DNA of 64,000 nucleotides from Salinactinospora qingdaonensis (GTDB lineage Bacteria > Actinomycetota > Actinomycetes > Streptosporangiales > Streptosporangiaceae). The translations under genes were made by a program, and so were the position numbers. The stretch is from positions 56,102 to 120,101 of the forward strand of contig NZ_BAABDD010000015.1 of the NCBI RefSeq assembly GCF_039539445.1, in the 5' to 3' direction. The notes beneath the pieces are model-generated. The model saw nothing but the letters and a program-made list of their open reading frames with translations, did not search any database and was not told the origin of the DNA. Numbering within the stretch: position 1 is the first letter of the stretch; each line of letters opens with the position of its first letter. This document shows, piece after piece, positions 19,052 to 26,904 of the stretch.

Positions 19052-19096
19052 CGGTCGGGGTGGTGACGCGCCCAATCGGGCCCACCACCCCGACCG
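19052..19096. terminator. 14-bp perfect stem-loop between GT4 gene and fbiC
   Basis: Left arm CGGTCGGGGTGGTG (19052-19065) and right arm CACCACCCCGACCG (19083-19096) pair perfectly across a 17-nt loop. It ends 29 nt before the fbiC start. It may terminate the glycan operon or act as a leader structure of fbiC. Confidence 0.6.
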
Positions 19097-19125
19097 ACGT
19101 GCCTCGCTGCGCGTATCGTGCCGGT

Positions 19126-21744
19126 ATGAGTGGCTCCGAAGACGACCGCACCGATTCCGCCCCCACACCTGCCGCAGTGCGTCGTGCGCTCGCCCGAGCG
19201 CGCGACGGCAAAACCCTCGATCGGGATGAGGCCGAGACCCTGCTATACGCGCGCGGCGACGAGTTGGAGACCTTGCTCTCCCACGCCGCGCGGGTCCGCG
19301 ACGCCGGCCTGGAAGCGGCGGGGCGGCCCGGGACCATCACCTACAGCCGCAAAGTCTTCATCCCCCTCACCCGGTTGTGCCGCGATCGATGTCACTACTG
19401 CACCTTCGCCACGACCCCCGGGCGGGTCGAAGCTCCCTACCTCTCGCCCGACGAGGTCGTGCGGATCGCGCGGGAGGGTGCGGCCATGGGATGTAAGGAA
19501 GCTCTCTTCACCCTTGGCGACCGCCCCGAGGACCGGTGGAGTCAGGCGCGACAGTGGCTCGACGAGCATGGCTACGATGACACGCTCTCGTACGTGCGGG
19601 CCATGGCGATCACGGTTCTCGAAGAGACCGGACTGCTGCCCCATCTCAACCCCGGCGTCATGAGCTGGTCGGATATGCAGCGGCTCAAGCCGGTCGCCCC
19701 CTCGATGGGCATGATGTTGGAGACCACCTCCCAGCGCCTGTACACCGAACGCGGTCAGGCCCATTACGGCAGCCCCGACAAGGACCCGGCCGTGCGGCTG
19801 CGCGTGCTCCGCGACGCCGGCCGCTGTAGTGTGCCGTTCACCACCGGCATCCTCATCGGCATCGGGGAGACCACCGCTGAGCGCGCCGATTCGATCTTCG
19901 CCATGCGCGGTGTCGCCCGCGAGTACGGCGGCATCCAAGAAGTCATCGTGCAGAACTTCCGCGCCAAACCCGACACGGCGATGATGCACCGCCCCGACGC
20001 CGAACTCGCCGAACTGGCGGCCACGATCGCCGTGACCCGCCTGGTGATGGGGCCGGGAGTGCGGGTACAGGCCCCTCCCAACCTCATCGGCGACGAGTAC
20101 GCGCTCATGCTGCGCGCCGGCATCGACGACTGGGGCGGCGTGTCCCCGCTCACCCCAGACCACGTCAACCCCGAACGCCCCTGGCCCCACATCGAAGAGC
20201 TCGCTCGCCGCACCGCCGAGGCAGGGTTCGACCTGCGGGAACGTCTCACCGTCTACCCGGGCTATGTACGGCGGGGCGAACCGTGGCTGGACCCGCGCGT
20301 CATGGGCCACGTCACCGCCCTAGCCGAGCCCGAGACCGGGCTCGCCCGCGAGGACGCCGTTGTCTCTGGCCGACCGTGGCAGGAGCCTGAAGCCGGCATG
20401 ACCGCCTCCGGCCGTACCGATCTGCACGTCGGCGTCGACACCGAGGGGCGCACCAGCGACCGGCGCGGCGATTTCGACGCCGTCTACGGCGATTGGGATC
20501 AGCTACGCGAGCGCGTGGCCTCCGCCGACTCCGGCGCTGTGCACCACTTCGACCCCCAGGTCCGGGAGGCGCTGCGCCGCGCTGAATCCGATCCCGCCGG
20601 CCTCACCGACGCCGAGGCGCTGGCCCTGCTGCACGCCGACGGCCCCGAACTGGAGGAGTTGGCGACACTGGCCGATGGCCTACGCCGCGACACCGTTGGT
20701 GACGACGTGACGTTCGTGGTCACCCGCAACATCAACTTCACCAACGTCTGCTACACGGGCTGCCGCTTCTGTGCGTTCGCGCAGCGCCGCACCGACGCCG
20801 ACGCCTACACGCTCTCGCTGGACCAGGTGGCCGACCGGGCCGCCGAAGCCTGGCAAGCGGGGGCGACCGAAGTGTGCATGCAGGGCGGAATCCACCCCGA
20901 CCTGCCCGGAACCGCCTACTTCGACATCGCCCGCGCCGTTCGGGAGCGCGTGCCCGAGATGCATATCCATGCGTTCAGCCCCATGGAGATCGTCAACGGC
21001 GCGGCCCGCACCAACCTGCCGGTGCGCGAATGGCTCACGCGGGCGCGCGAGGCCGGCCTGGGGTCCGTTCCCGGCACCGCCGCCGAGATCCTCGACGACG
21101 ACGTGCGCTGGGTGTTGACCAAAGGTAAGCTACCGGCCTCGGAGTGGGTCGACGTCATCACCACGGCCCACGATCTCGGGATCGCGACGACGTCGACGAT
21201 GATGTACGGCCACGTCGACACCCCGCAGCACTGGGTCGCCCACATCAAACTGATCCGTTCGCTCCAGGAACGGGCGTTGAACGCCAACGGCCGCCCCGGC
21301 TTTACCGAGTTCGTGCTGCTGCCCTTCGTCCACACCAACGCGCCGATCTACCTCGCCGGCCTGGCGCGCACCGGTCCCACCCAACGGGAGAACCGGGCGG
21401 TGCACGCACTGGCCCGGCTGCTGCTGCACGGCACGATCGACAACATCCAGTGCTCTTGGGTTAAGCAGTCCGACGAGCCGTGCCGACAGTTGCTCAACGG
21501 TGGGGTCAACGACATCGGTGGCACCCTCATGGAAGAGACCATCAGCAGGATGGCCGGTTCCGACAACGGCTCGTTCAAGACCATCAGCGACATCCGCGCC
21601 CTCGTGGAACCCCTGGGACGGCCGGTGCGCCAGCGCACCACCCTCTACGGGGAGGTGCCCGCAGACCGGCGCGAGGCGGCGGCACTCAGCGACGGCGTCG
21701 CCGAGAGCGTGCGCCGGCCGCGGTTGCCGGTGGCCCAGGCATAA
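19126..21744 (+). CDS. fbiC: FO synthase (7,8-didemethyl-8-hydroxy-5-deazariboflavin synthase)
   Basis: Fused radical-SAM enzyme (CofG + CofH) that makes the deazaflavin core FO of coenzyme F420 from tyrosine and a ribityl-uracil. The 872 residues compare with 856 in M. tuberculosis FbiC. The first [4Fe-4S] motif CX3CX2C is at C85, C89, C92 (LCRDRCHYCTF). The second is at C542, C546, C549 (VCYTGCRFCAFA). The order is CofG-like then CofH-like, with an Asp/Arg-rich linker at about 425-460. Start ATG at 19126 matches the family N-terminus; the frame is open 66 bp further up. It converges on fbiB and fbiA. Confidence 0.97.
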   Translation: MSGSEDDRTDSAPTPAAVRRALARARDGKTLDRDEAETLLYARGDELETLLSHAARVRDAGLEAAGRPGTITYSRKVFIPLTRLCRDRCHYCTFATTPGRVEAPYLSPDEVVRIAREGAAMGCKEALFTLGDRPEDRWSQARQWLDEHGYDDTLSYVRAMAITVLEETGLLPHLNPGVMSWSDMQRLKPVAPSMGMMLETTSQRLYTERGQAHYGSPDKDPAVRLRVLRDAGRCSVPFTTGILIGIGETTAERADSIFAMRGVAREYGGIQEVIVQNFRAKPDTAMMHRPDAELAELAATIAVTRLVMGPGVRVQAPPNLIGDEYALMLRAGIDDWGGVSPLTPDHVNPERPWPHIEELARRTAEAGFDLRERLTVYPGYVRRGEPWLDPRVMGHVTALAEPETGLAREDAVVSGRPWQEPEAGMTASGRTDLHVGVDTEGRTSDRRGDFDAVYGDWDQLRERVASADSGAVHHFDPQVREALRRAESDPAGLTDAEALALLHADGPELEELATLADGLRRDTVGDDVTFVVTRNINFTNVCYTGCRFCAFAQRRTDADAYTLSLDQVADRAAEAWQAGATEVCMQGGIHPDLPGTAYFDIARAVRERVPEMHIHAFSPMEIVNGAARTNLPVREWLTRAREAGLGSVPGTAAEILDDDVRWVLTKGKLPASEWVDVITTAHDLGIATTSTMMYGHVDTPQHWVAHIKLIRSLQERALNANGRPGFTEFVLLPFVHTNAPIYLAGLARTGPTQRENRAVHALARLLLHGTIDNIQCSWVKQSDEPCRQLLNGGVNDIGGTLMEETISRMAGSDNGSFKTISDIRALVEPLGRPVRQRTTLYGEVPADRREAAALSDGVAESVRRPRLPVAQA

Positions 21745-21895
21745 CCGCAGCGCTGCGGATGGCGGAACGCCCCGGGTGAAGGCAGGTGCGTCGTGGGTGG
21801 GGCAGGGCGGGCGACCGCGCCCCGTCCGGCCCGCGACGCCGGTCCGGCCGTAACCGCAAGCGAATATGTGTGCACGATTTGTAATCGAGTGGAGT

Positions 21896-22045
21896 ATGAG
21901 CTTTGAGCACATCACGAGCAGCGTGCCCGGGGATATCGCGGCCAAGGCCCGACGCGCCGCCGAGTTCGGGCGGGTGCAGGTTGTCGGATGACGTTGTGCG
22001 TCTGGCACAACAAGAACCCGACTGGGCGGCGGCTGGTGGCGAGGG
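21896..22045 (+). pseudogene. Probable remnant of a ribbon-helix-helix antitoxin-like gene
   Basis: An ATG frame encodes 31 residues, MSFEHITSSVPGDIAAKARR and then AAEFGRVQVVG, before a stop at 21989-21991. A neighbouring frame continues LSDDVVRLAQQEPDW at about 21979-22023. Joined by one frameshift the two read like the N-terminal half of actinobacterial RHH (CopG-type) antitoxins: beta strand, then A-A-K-A-R-R-A-A, then S-x-S-x-Y-V-A-x-L. The family assignment is pattern recognition only. No toxin partner is seen nearby. Confidence 0.4.
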
Positions 22046-22119
22046 GAGCGGCTGGGTTGTTGTTTTTGGGAAAGGGCGGCGAGAGTGGGCGGTGGGCGCA
22101 CGCTGGTGAGCGCCCCCGC

Positions 22120-22155
22120 GGCTGTCGAGAGCGCGAAGCGATCGAGGCACGAGCG
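22120..22155 (-). repeat. REP-like palindrome, copy c (-)
   Basis: Core 22123-22149: TGTC, GA, GAGCGC (one change from GATCGC), GAA, GCGATC, GA, GGCA, then CGAGCG. It lies between the converging fbiC and fbiB genes. Confidence 0.8.
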
Positions 22156-22210
22156 AACGGCGCCCCCTCACCTCTCGGCGCGTGCCGGCGTGGGAAGAGG
22201 GCGACACCTC

Positions 22211-23464
22211 TCACCTGGTCTCGACGAACCCCTCCGGGCTTTGCGGGGGGTACTCCGCGAGGTGACCCTCACGACGGTCGGCGGGGTGGCCCACGGCCAC
22301 GGCACCGAGGGGCTGCCAGTGCCCGGCCAGCCGCAGCGCCGTCCGCACGGACGCGGGGCGCCACGGCGGCGCCGGCAACCACGCCGAGCCCAGCCCCTCA
22401 ACCGTCAGCGCCAGCAGCAGGTTCTGCACCGCCGCCCCCAGCGACAGCAGCGCAGCCGGGTCGGGTTCCTCGGAGCTGCCGGAGCGCGCCCCCGCGGCCA
22501 GGCAGACGACGACGATCGAGGGCGCGCCCGCCAAGGTGTCGCGGTCGGCGCGTTCGGCGGCGTCTCCCGCGCCGGTCGCCTCCGCTGGGAGAGACAGTTC
22601 GTCGAGGAGGTGCTGACGTGCCGCCGCCGATTCCACCACCACGAACCGCCACGGGGGCGGGCCATGGGGAGTGGGCGCGGTCAGCGTGGCGGCGATCGCC
22701 TGCCGCAGCACGGCCGGATCGACCGGGGCGGCGGTGAACTCCTCGGTTGTGCGCCAGGCGGTGACGACGTCGCGGGAGCCGTAACGGAACAGGTCGGCGT
22801 CGGCGGAGCGGATCAGCGCAGCCGCCCCCGTCCCGTCCTCGCCGGTGACCCGGTGTTCTAGCCCGCGCACCACCGCCGCCGGAACACCACTGGCCTTGCC
22901 TTTGACCAGTTCGCCCGCTGCCGCGATCTCGTCGGCGATCGCGCTGAGCGTTACCTCCATGACGTTGCCATGGGTGTCGGTGTGCCCGCGCAGGTCCTCC
23001 AGCGCGTCGAGGCCGGCCACCCCGATGGCGATGTCGGTCTGACCTACCCGCCAGGGGCGGCCGAACGTGTCGGTGATGACCACCCCCACGTCGACGCCCG
23101 CCTGTTCGCGCAGCCCGTGGCGGAGGCGGCGCGCGGAGGCGTCGGGGTCTTCGGGGAGGAGCAGTACGTGGCCGGCTTCGACGTTGGAGGCGTCGACCCC
23201 GGCGGCTGCCATGACCATCCCGTGCCGGTTCTGCACGATGCGGGTGGTGCCACGTTGGGCCACCACGCGCACCGTCTCGGCGTCGATCGCTGCCTCGCGC
23301 GTCATGCGCCGCGTTCGCCCTTCGGCCTTGCTGACGACTTTCGAGGACACGACGATGATGTCGCCGGCACGCGGGCGCGCGGCCCGCGCGAGCAGCCCGG
23401 CGAGATCGTCACCGGCCTGTACCTCCCCGATGCCGGTCACGCCGTGGATTCGGATTTCGTTCAC
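22211..23464 (-). CDS. fbiB: Coenzyme F420:L-glutamate ligase (CofE/nitroreductase fusion)
   Basis: 417-residue two-domain protein. Residues 1 to about 240 are a CofE domain that adds glutamates to F420-0 (VNEIRIHGVTGIGEV, VVITDTFGRPWRVGQTDIAIG, HTDTHGNVMEVTLSAIADEI). The remainder is an FMN-dependent nitroreductase-fold domain (WRFVVVESAAARQHLLDEL, SLGAAVQNLLLALTVEGLGS), which in this family reduces dehydro-F420-0. The GTG at 23464 is the family start and follows CGGGGGACAGC; the open frame extends into fbiA. The gene sits 73 bp downstream of fbiA, presumably in one operon. M. tuberculosis FbiB is about 30 residues longer. Confidence 0.95.
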   Translation of the reverse strand: MNEIRIHGVTGIGEVQAGDDLAGLLARAARPRAGDIIVVSSKVVSKAEGRTRRMTREAAIDAETVRVVAQRGTTRIVQNRHGMVMAAAGVDASNVEAGHVLLLPEDPDASARRLRHGLREQAGVDVGVVITDTFGRPWRVGQTDIAIGVAGLDALEDLRGHTDTHGNVMEVTLSAIADEIAAAGELVKGKASGVPAAVVRGLEHRVTGEDGTGAAALIRSADADLFRYGSRDVVTAWRTTEEFTAAPVDPAVLRQAIAATLTAPTPHGPPPWRFVVVESAAARQHLLDELSLPAEATGAGDAAERADRDTLAGAPSIVVVCLAAGARSGSSEEPDPAALLSLGAAVQNLLLALTVEGLGSAWLPAPPWRPASVRTALRLAGHWQPLGAVAVGHPADRREGHLAEYPPQSPEGFVETR

Positions 23465-23537
23465 GCTGTCCCCCGTGGGTCTCCCGCCCCGACCCCGACC
23501 GCGCGCTCCCGGAACCGGTGTGGTGACTGGCGGTGAC

Positions 23538-24500
23538 TCAGTCTCGAAGTTCTTGGGCGAGTTCGATCGCGGCCGCGGCGATGGCCGAGGTTGATTCGGG
23601 GTCGTGCATGTACAGCGGGAGCGAGCGCACCTCGATCCCCTCGACCTGCACGTCGGAGTCGGCCACGTCGACCAGCCAGCCGTCGAGGAGTTCCGGGCCG
23701 TAGTGCGCGGCCACCGCGGCGGCACTAGTCTCCACGCCGATCGCGCTCAGGCAGGCGTCGGCCATGCCCCGCACCGGTGCCCCGCTGATGATGGGGGAGA
23801 CCCCCACCACCGTGGTCTGCGCCATAGCTTCCCGGATGCCGGGCACGGCCAAGATGGTGCCGATACTCACGACCGGGTTCGACGGTGGCAGCAGTACGAA
23901 GTCGGCCGCGGCGATGGCCTCCAGGACCCCCGGGGCCGGTTTGGCGCTCTCGGCTCCCACTTCGACGAACTCTTGCGCCGGTAGCGCGGCGCGGTGGCGC
24001 ACCCACCACTCTTGGAAGTGGATCGCGCGGCGTCCTGCGTCGTCGTCGACGACCACATGGGTCTCCACCCGATCGTCGGTCATGGGTAGTAGCCGCACGC
24101 CGGGCTGCCATCGGTCGCATAGCGCTTCGGTGACAGCCGATAGCGGGTAACCCGCCGCCATCATCTGTGCCCGCACGATGTGAGTGGCGATGTCGCGGTC
24201 GCCCAGTCCGAACCAATCGGGCAGTACCCCGTAGGACACCAGCTCTTCGCGTACGGTGAAGGACTCGCGTGCTCGGCCCCACCCTTGGGCCTCGTTGATC
24301 CCGCCGCCAAGGGTGTACATCACCGTGTCCAAATCCGGACACACCCGGAGTCCGGCCAGAGTGATGTCGTCACCGGTGTTGCCGATGACCGTGATCGTAT
24401 CGCCGGCGTCGGCCTCCGCTGCCTCGGCTCCTAGTGCCGTCTTGAGCCCCCGCAAGAAACGGGCTCCTCCGATGCCGCCGGCTGGTACCACTATCCGCAT
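23538..24500 (-). CDS. fbiA: 2-phospho-L-lactate/enolpyruvyl transferase (LPPG:FO transferase)
   Basis: 320-residue CofD-family enzyme that joins the phospho-lactyl or phosphoenolpyruvyl moiety to FO. It begins MRIVVPAGGIGGARFLRGL, the family's GDP-binding opening. Characteristic segments follow: TVIGNTGDDITLAGLRVCPD, YTLGGGINEAQGWGR, LPDWFGLGDRDIATHI and LLPPSNPVVSIGTI. The ATG start at 24500 is unambiguous. Together with fbiB and the convergent fbiC it forms a nearly complete F420 locus; fbiD is not in this window. Confidence 0.95.
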   Translation of the reverse strand: MRIVVPAGGIGGARFLRGLKTALGAEAAEADAGDTITVIGNTGDDITLAGLRVCPDLDTVMYTLGGGINEAQGWGRARESFTVREELVSYGVLPDWFGLGDRDIATHIVRAQMMAAGYPLSAVTEALCDRWQPGVRLLPMTDDRVETHVVVDDDAGRRAIHFQEWWVRHRAALPAQEFVEVGAESAKPAPGVLEAIAAADFVLLPPSNPVVSIGTILAVPGIREAMAQTTVVGVSPIISGAPVRGMADACLSAIGVETSAAAVAAHYGPELLDGWLVDVADSDVQVEGIEVRSLPLYMHDPESTSAIAAAAIELAQELRD

Positions 24501-24794
24501 AGCTTCAAGTCTGGCAGGCTGGTAGCGTGCACGCGCCGTGCGCCGCTATAGCTTGGGCGCAGGCATCCGTAGCGGGGCTGCGGGCCTCCCCCGCGCCATT
24601 GCAGGCAGCTGTGAAAAGCCGGATCGGCCCGGCCACCTCTTCTCCCCACCCGCATCGCCGGCGCTGCGGAGGATGTCGGCGACTTCGGATGTGGCCTTCG
24701 CTTATGCCTCCCGTTCTTGCCGATTCACTTGACATCGTGACGATATGCAAAGCTTCCACCGACGCGATAGCGATGCAGCGGAGGGAAACCTCTC

Positions 24795-26177
24795 TTGAAT
24801 AGTGAAACCATCCAAAGGCTGCGGGAGCCTGCCGCATGGGTGCTACTCGGCGCCGTGCTACTGCGGATGCTCGCCGGCCTGATTTCGACGTTTGCCAGCG
24901 GGGCGGCCGGTGCCGGCGGTGCTCCGGTGGCGACCAATATGCTTGCCCAGCGCGAGGCGTTCTTTGGTCCGGTCAATATCGGGATGATTGTCTGCGCCGT
25001 GCTTCTGGTGGCTACCTCCCAGCAGAAGTCGCCGCGTACGCACCCGATCGTGCTGACCGCTCTGGTCGTCACCGGTGTCGCCGGCCTGCTCGGGGGCATC
25101 GTGCTGATTATGGGCTTTATCGCCACCGGCCCCTACAACGCCGCACTGGGGTTCAGTAACTTCTTCACCACGGTTGCCTACCTGGCGATGGGGGCTGTCG
25201 GGGCGCTCTTTGAACTGCGGATCTTCAACAACCACGAGCTTGTGCCGCGCGCTCCCGCCCGCGCGCCGGCCATGGGCTATCCCCAGACGGGTGCTCAGCC
25301 GGGCTTCGCCGGTACCGGTGCCCAGCAGTCCTTTGCTCCCCAGCCCGACCCGAACCAGACCGGGCAGGGTTACGTCGCCCACGCGCCGGGCGCTTACCCC
25401 TCCCCCCAGGATGAGTGGGCCGCGCACCACGGCCAGTACCCGCAGCAGGAGTGGGGCGCCCAGCCCTACGGTGGGGCGGTACCGGGCTATGGCCCCGGCT
25501 ATGCCCAAACGGGGGGCCAGCAGCCCTACTATCCGCAGTACGATCCCGGTGCCTATGCCGGTGGCCCCTATGAGGCCCAACAGCCCTCTCCCGACCAGCA
25601 GGCCTACGCGCAGTCGCTGGGCCAGCAGCCTCAGGAATGGCAGCCCGGCCAGCCCGACTTCTACGGCCAATACCCACAGCAGGGCTATGCCCAGGCAGGT
25701 GGGCATCCCCCCTACGGGCAGGAGTGGGGGCAGGCGGCTCAGGTCGATCAGCCGCCCTACGCCGGCCAGCCCAGCTACAGCGACAGCGGCGGCCAGCCTC
25801 CCGGCTACGACCCCTACGCCGCGCAACAGCAGCCGATGGCCTACGGCACCGGCGGCCAGTCGGGTTTCGGTTCCGGCGAAGGGTTCCCTCCCAGTGACCA
25901 AGCGGCCCAGCAAGCCATCCAGTACGGGTGGTACCAGCAGCCCGTGGACAACGTCGCCCCAGAGCCCCAGCCCCAAGAGCAGCGCCGTGATACGCCACTG
26001 GAGCAGTTCTTCCAAAAAGACGAGCGCGGCAGTGGCGCTGCCGAGGCGACGCCCCGCCATGACCCGGGGTATCCCGGCGCCTACGGGGATAACCATCCGG
26101 TCGACCAGCAGCGGCATGCCGGCACCGATTCCGATGAGCAGCACTTGGGCTGGTACCGCGACGACGACCGTCGCTGA
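24795..26177 (+). CDS. Four-helix membrane protein with Pro/Gln/Tyr/Gly-rich tail
   Basis: 460 residues. Residues 1-150 hold about four membrane helices (LLGAVLLRMLAGLISTFASG, GMIVCAVLLVATSQ, VVTGVAGLLGGIVLIMGFIA, and a last one near NFFTTVAYLAMGAVGALFEL). The remaining 300 residues are low-complexity cytoplasmic tail rich in QP, PYG, PQ, GQ and Y (many YPQ and PYG repeats), ending in acidic DDD. Such tails in actinobacteria occur on membrane regulators and scaffolds. The TTG start at 24795 has GGAGGG 9 nt upstream; no better in-frame start exists. It neighbours whiB. Function unknown. Confidence 0.7.
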   Translation: MNSETIQRLREPAAWVLLGAVLLRMLAGLISTFASGAAGAGGAPVATNMLAQREAFFGPVNIGMIVCAVLLVATSQQKSPRTHPIVLTALVVTGVAGLLGGIVLIMGFIATGPYNAALGFSNFFTTVAYLAMGAVGALFELRIFNNHELVPRAPARAPAMGYPQTGAQPGFAGTGAQQSFAPQPDPNQTGQGYVAHAPGAYPSPQDEWAAHHGQYPQQEWGAQPYGGAVPGYGPGYAQTGGQQPYYPQYDPGAYAGGPYEAQQPSPDQQAYAQSLGQQPQEWQPGQPDFYGQYPQQGYAQAGGHPPYGQEWGQAAQVDQPPYAGQPSYSDSGGQPPGYDPYAAQQQPMAYGTGGQSGFGSGEGFPPSDQAAQQAIQYGWYQQPVDNVAPEPQPQEQRRDTPLEQFFQKDERGSGAAEATPRHDPGYPGAYGDNHPVDQQRHAGTDSDEQHLGWYRDDDRR

Positions 26178-26204
26178 ACAGCCCGCCCTCCGCGTTGGAA
26201 ATTA

Positions 26205-26281
26205 GCGTGGTAATCCTTTGCCGCACCGCGTGCGAACAGCGAGTTGTTGTTCGTTACGTGATATTCAAGGGATTACCACGC
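26205..26281. promoter_or_regulatory. Nested inverted repeats upstream of whiB
   Basis: GCGTGGTAATCC (26205-26216) and GGATTACCACGC (26270-26281) form a perfect 12-bp inverted repeat; extending to 16 bp introduces one mismatch. Inside the 53-nt spacer lies a second dyad, CGAACA then nine bases then TGTTCG (about 26233-26253). The site lies directly upstream of a candidate whiB promoter. Operator or looping function is inferred. Confidence 0.6.
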
Positions 26282-26288
26282 CGCGTGC

Positions 26289-26318
26289 TTGACGTATAGC
26301 AAGACGCGCGCGTGTAAT
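26289..26318 (+). promoter_or_regulatory. Candidate whiB promoter
   Basis: TTGACG (26289-26294), 18-bp spacer, TGTAAT (26313-26318), in an AT-richer stretch. The predicted transcript start is about 65 nt before the whiB ATG. It is immediately downstream of the outer inverted repeat arm. Confidence 0.5.
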
Positions 26319-26390
26319 TTCTACAGTGTGATTCCACCCTCCCGGGGGTCGAATGGGAGGGAACATCGAGGGGGGCAATAGGAGGTGCGC

Positions 26391-26678
26391 ATGAGCGAGG
26401 TTATCCCGCTGGCGCACGGCGCGGATGAAGATCTGGGCTGGCAGGAACGCGCCTTGTGCGCGCAGACCGACCCCGAGGCGTTCTTCCCCGAGAAGGGCGG
26501 CTCGACGCGAGAAGCGAAGAAGGTCTGCCAGTCGTGCGAGGTACGTGCGGAGTGCCTGGAATATGCACTGGAGCACGATGAGCGCTTCGGTATCTGGGGG
26601 GGTCTCTCCGAACGTGAGCGGCGCCGGCTGAAGAAAGCCTCCGGACAGGATTTCGATTTCCTTTCCGACATGCTCTAG
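26391..26678 (+). CDS. whiB: WhiB-family iron-sulfur transcription factor
   Basis: 95-residue Wbl protein, closest in pattern to Streptomyces WhiB and mycobacterial WhmD/WhiB2, which act at sporulation septation and cell division. Four cysteines fit C-X22-C-X2-C-X5-C (C23, C46, C49, C55) and hold a [4Fe-4S] cluster. G67-IWGG is the turn, followed by a basic ERRRLKK DNA-contact tail. The ATG at 26391 is placed by AGGAGG at 26380-26385. It matches the Rv3260c position relative to fbiA/fbiB and manB. Regulation probably involves the nested dyads upstream. A strong terminator follows. Confidence 0.95.
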   Translation: MSEVIPLAHGADEDLGWQERALCAQTDPEAFFPEKGGSTREAKKVCQSCEVRAECLEYALEHDERFGIWGGLSERERRRLKKASGQDFDFLSDML

Positions 26679-26693
26679 CCAACCGCGCTGCTT

Positions 26694-26730
26694 GTGTGCC
26701 CTGGGTTTCCACTCAGGGCACACTCTTTTT
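26694..26730 (+). terminator. Intrinsic terminator after whiB
   Basis: Perfect 10-bp stem GTGTGCCCTG/CAGGGCACAC (26694-26703, 26714-26723), 10-nt loop, followed by TCTTTTT. It is the clearest canonical terminator in the window and isolates whiB from the next gene. Confidence 0.9.
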
Positions 26731-26904
26731 ATGTTGACTTTACCCGGATAATGGTAGAGCCGTCGCTGGGCCTTGGTGGAGTTGAGGCCAGCCCTTGCGG
26801 TCCCCCTTGTGCCCGTGAGTGGCGTATCGTGATCTGCCATCGGCGCCGGACCTGTCGTCCCAGCGCCGTTACCCCGATCTGCAACCCGAGAGTCGACACT
26901 CGCC

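Larger units (their letters stand above)
21745..22210. other. Gap between convergent fbiC and fbiB
   Basis: 466 bp with a probable RHH-antitoxin remnant (21896) and a minus-oriented palindrome copy (22120). No intact gene. Confidence 0.6.

Noticed and set aside
24729..24760. TTGACA upstream of the membrane protein gene
   Set aside because: No acceptable -10 element at 16-19 bp; the only TATG is too close.
26231..26256. LexA/SOS box at CGAACA...TGTTCG
   Set aside because: Arm spacing is much longer than the four-base spacing of actinobacterial SOS boxes.
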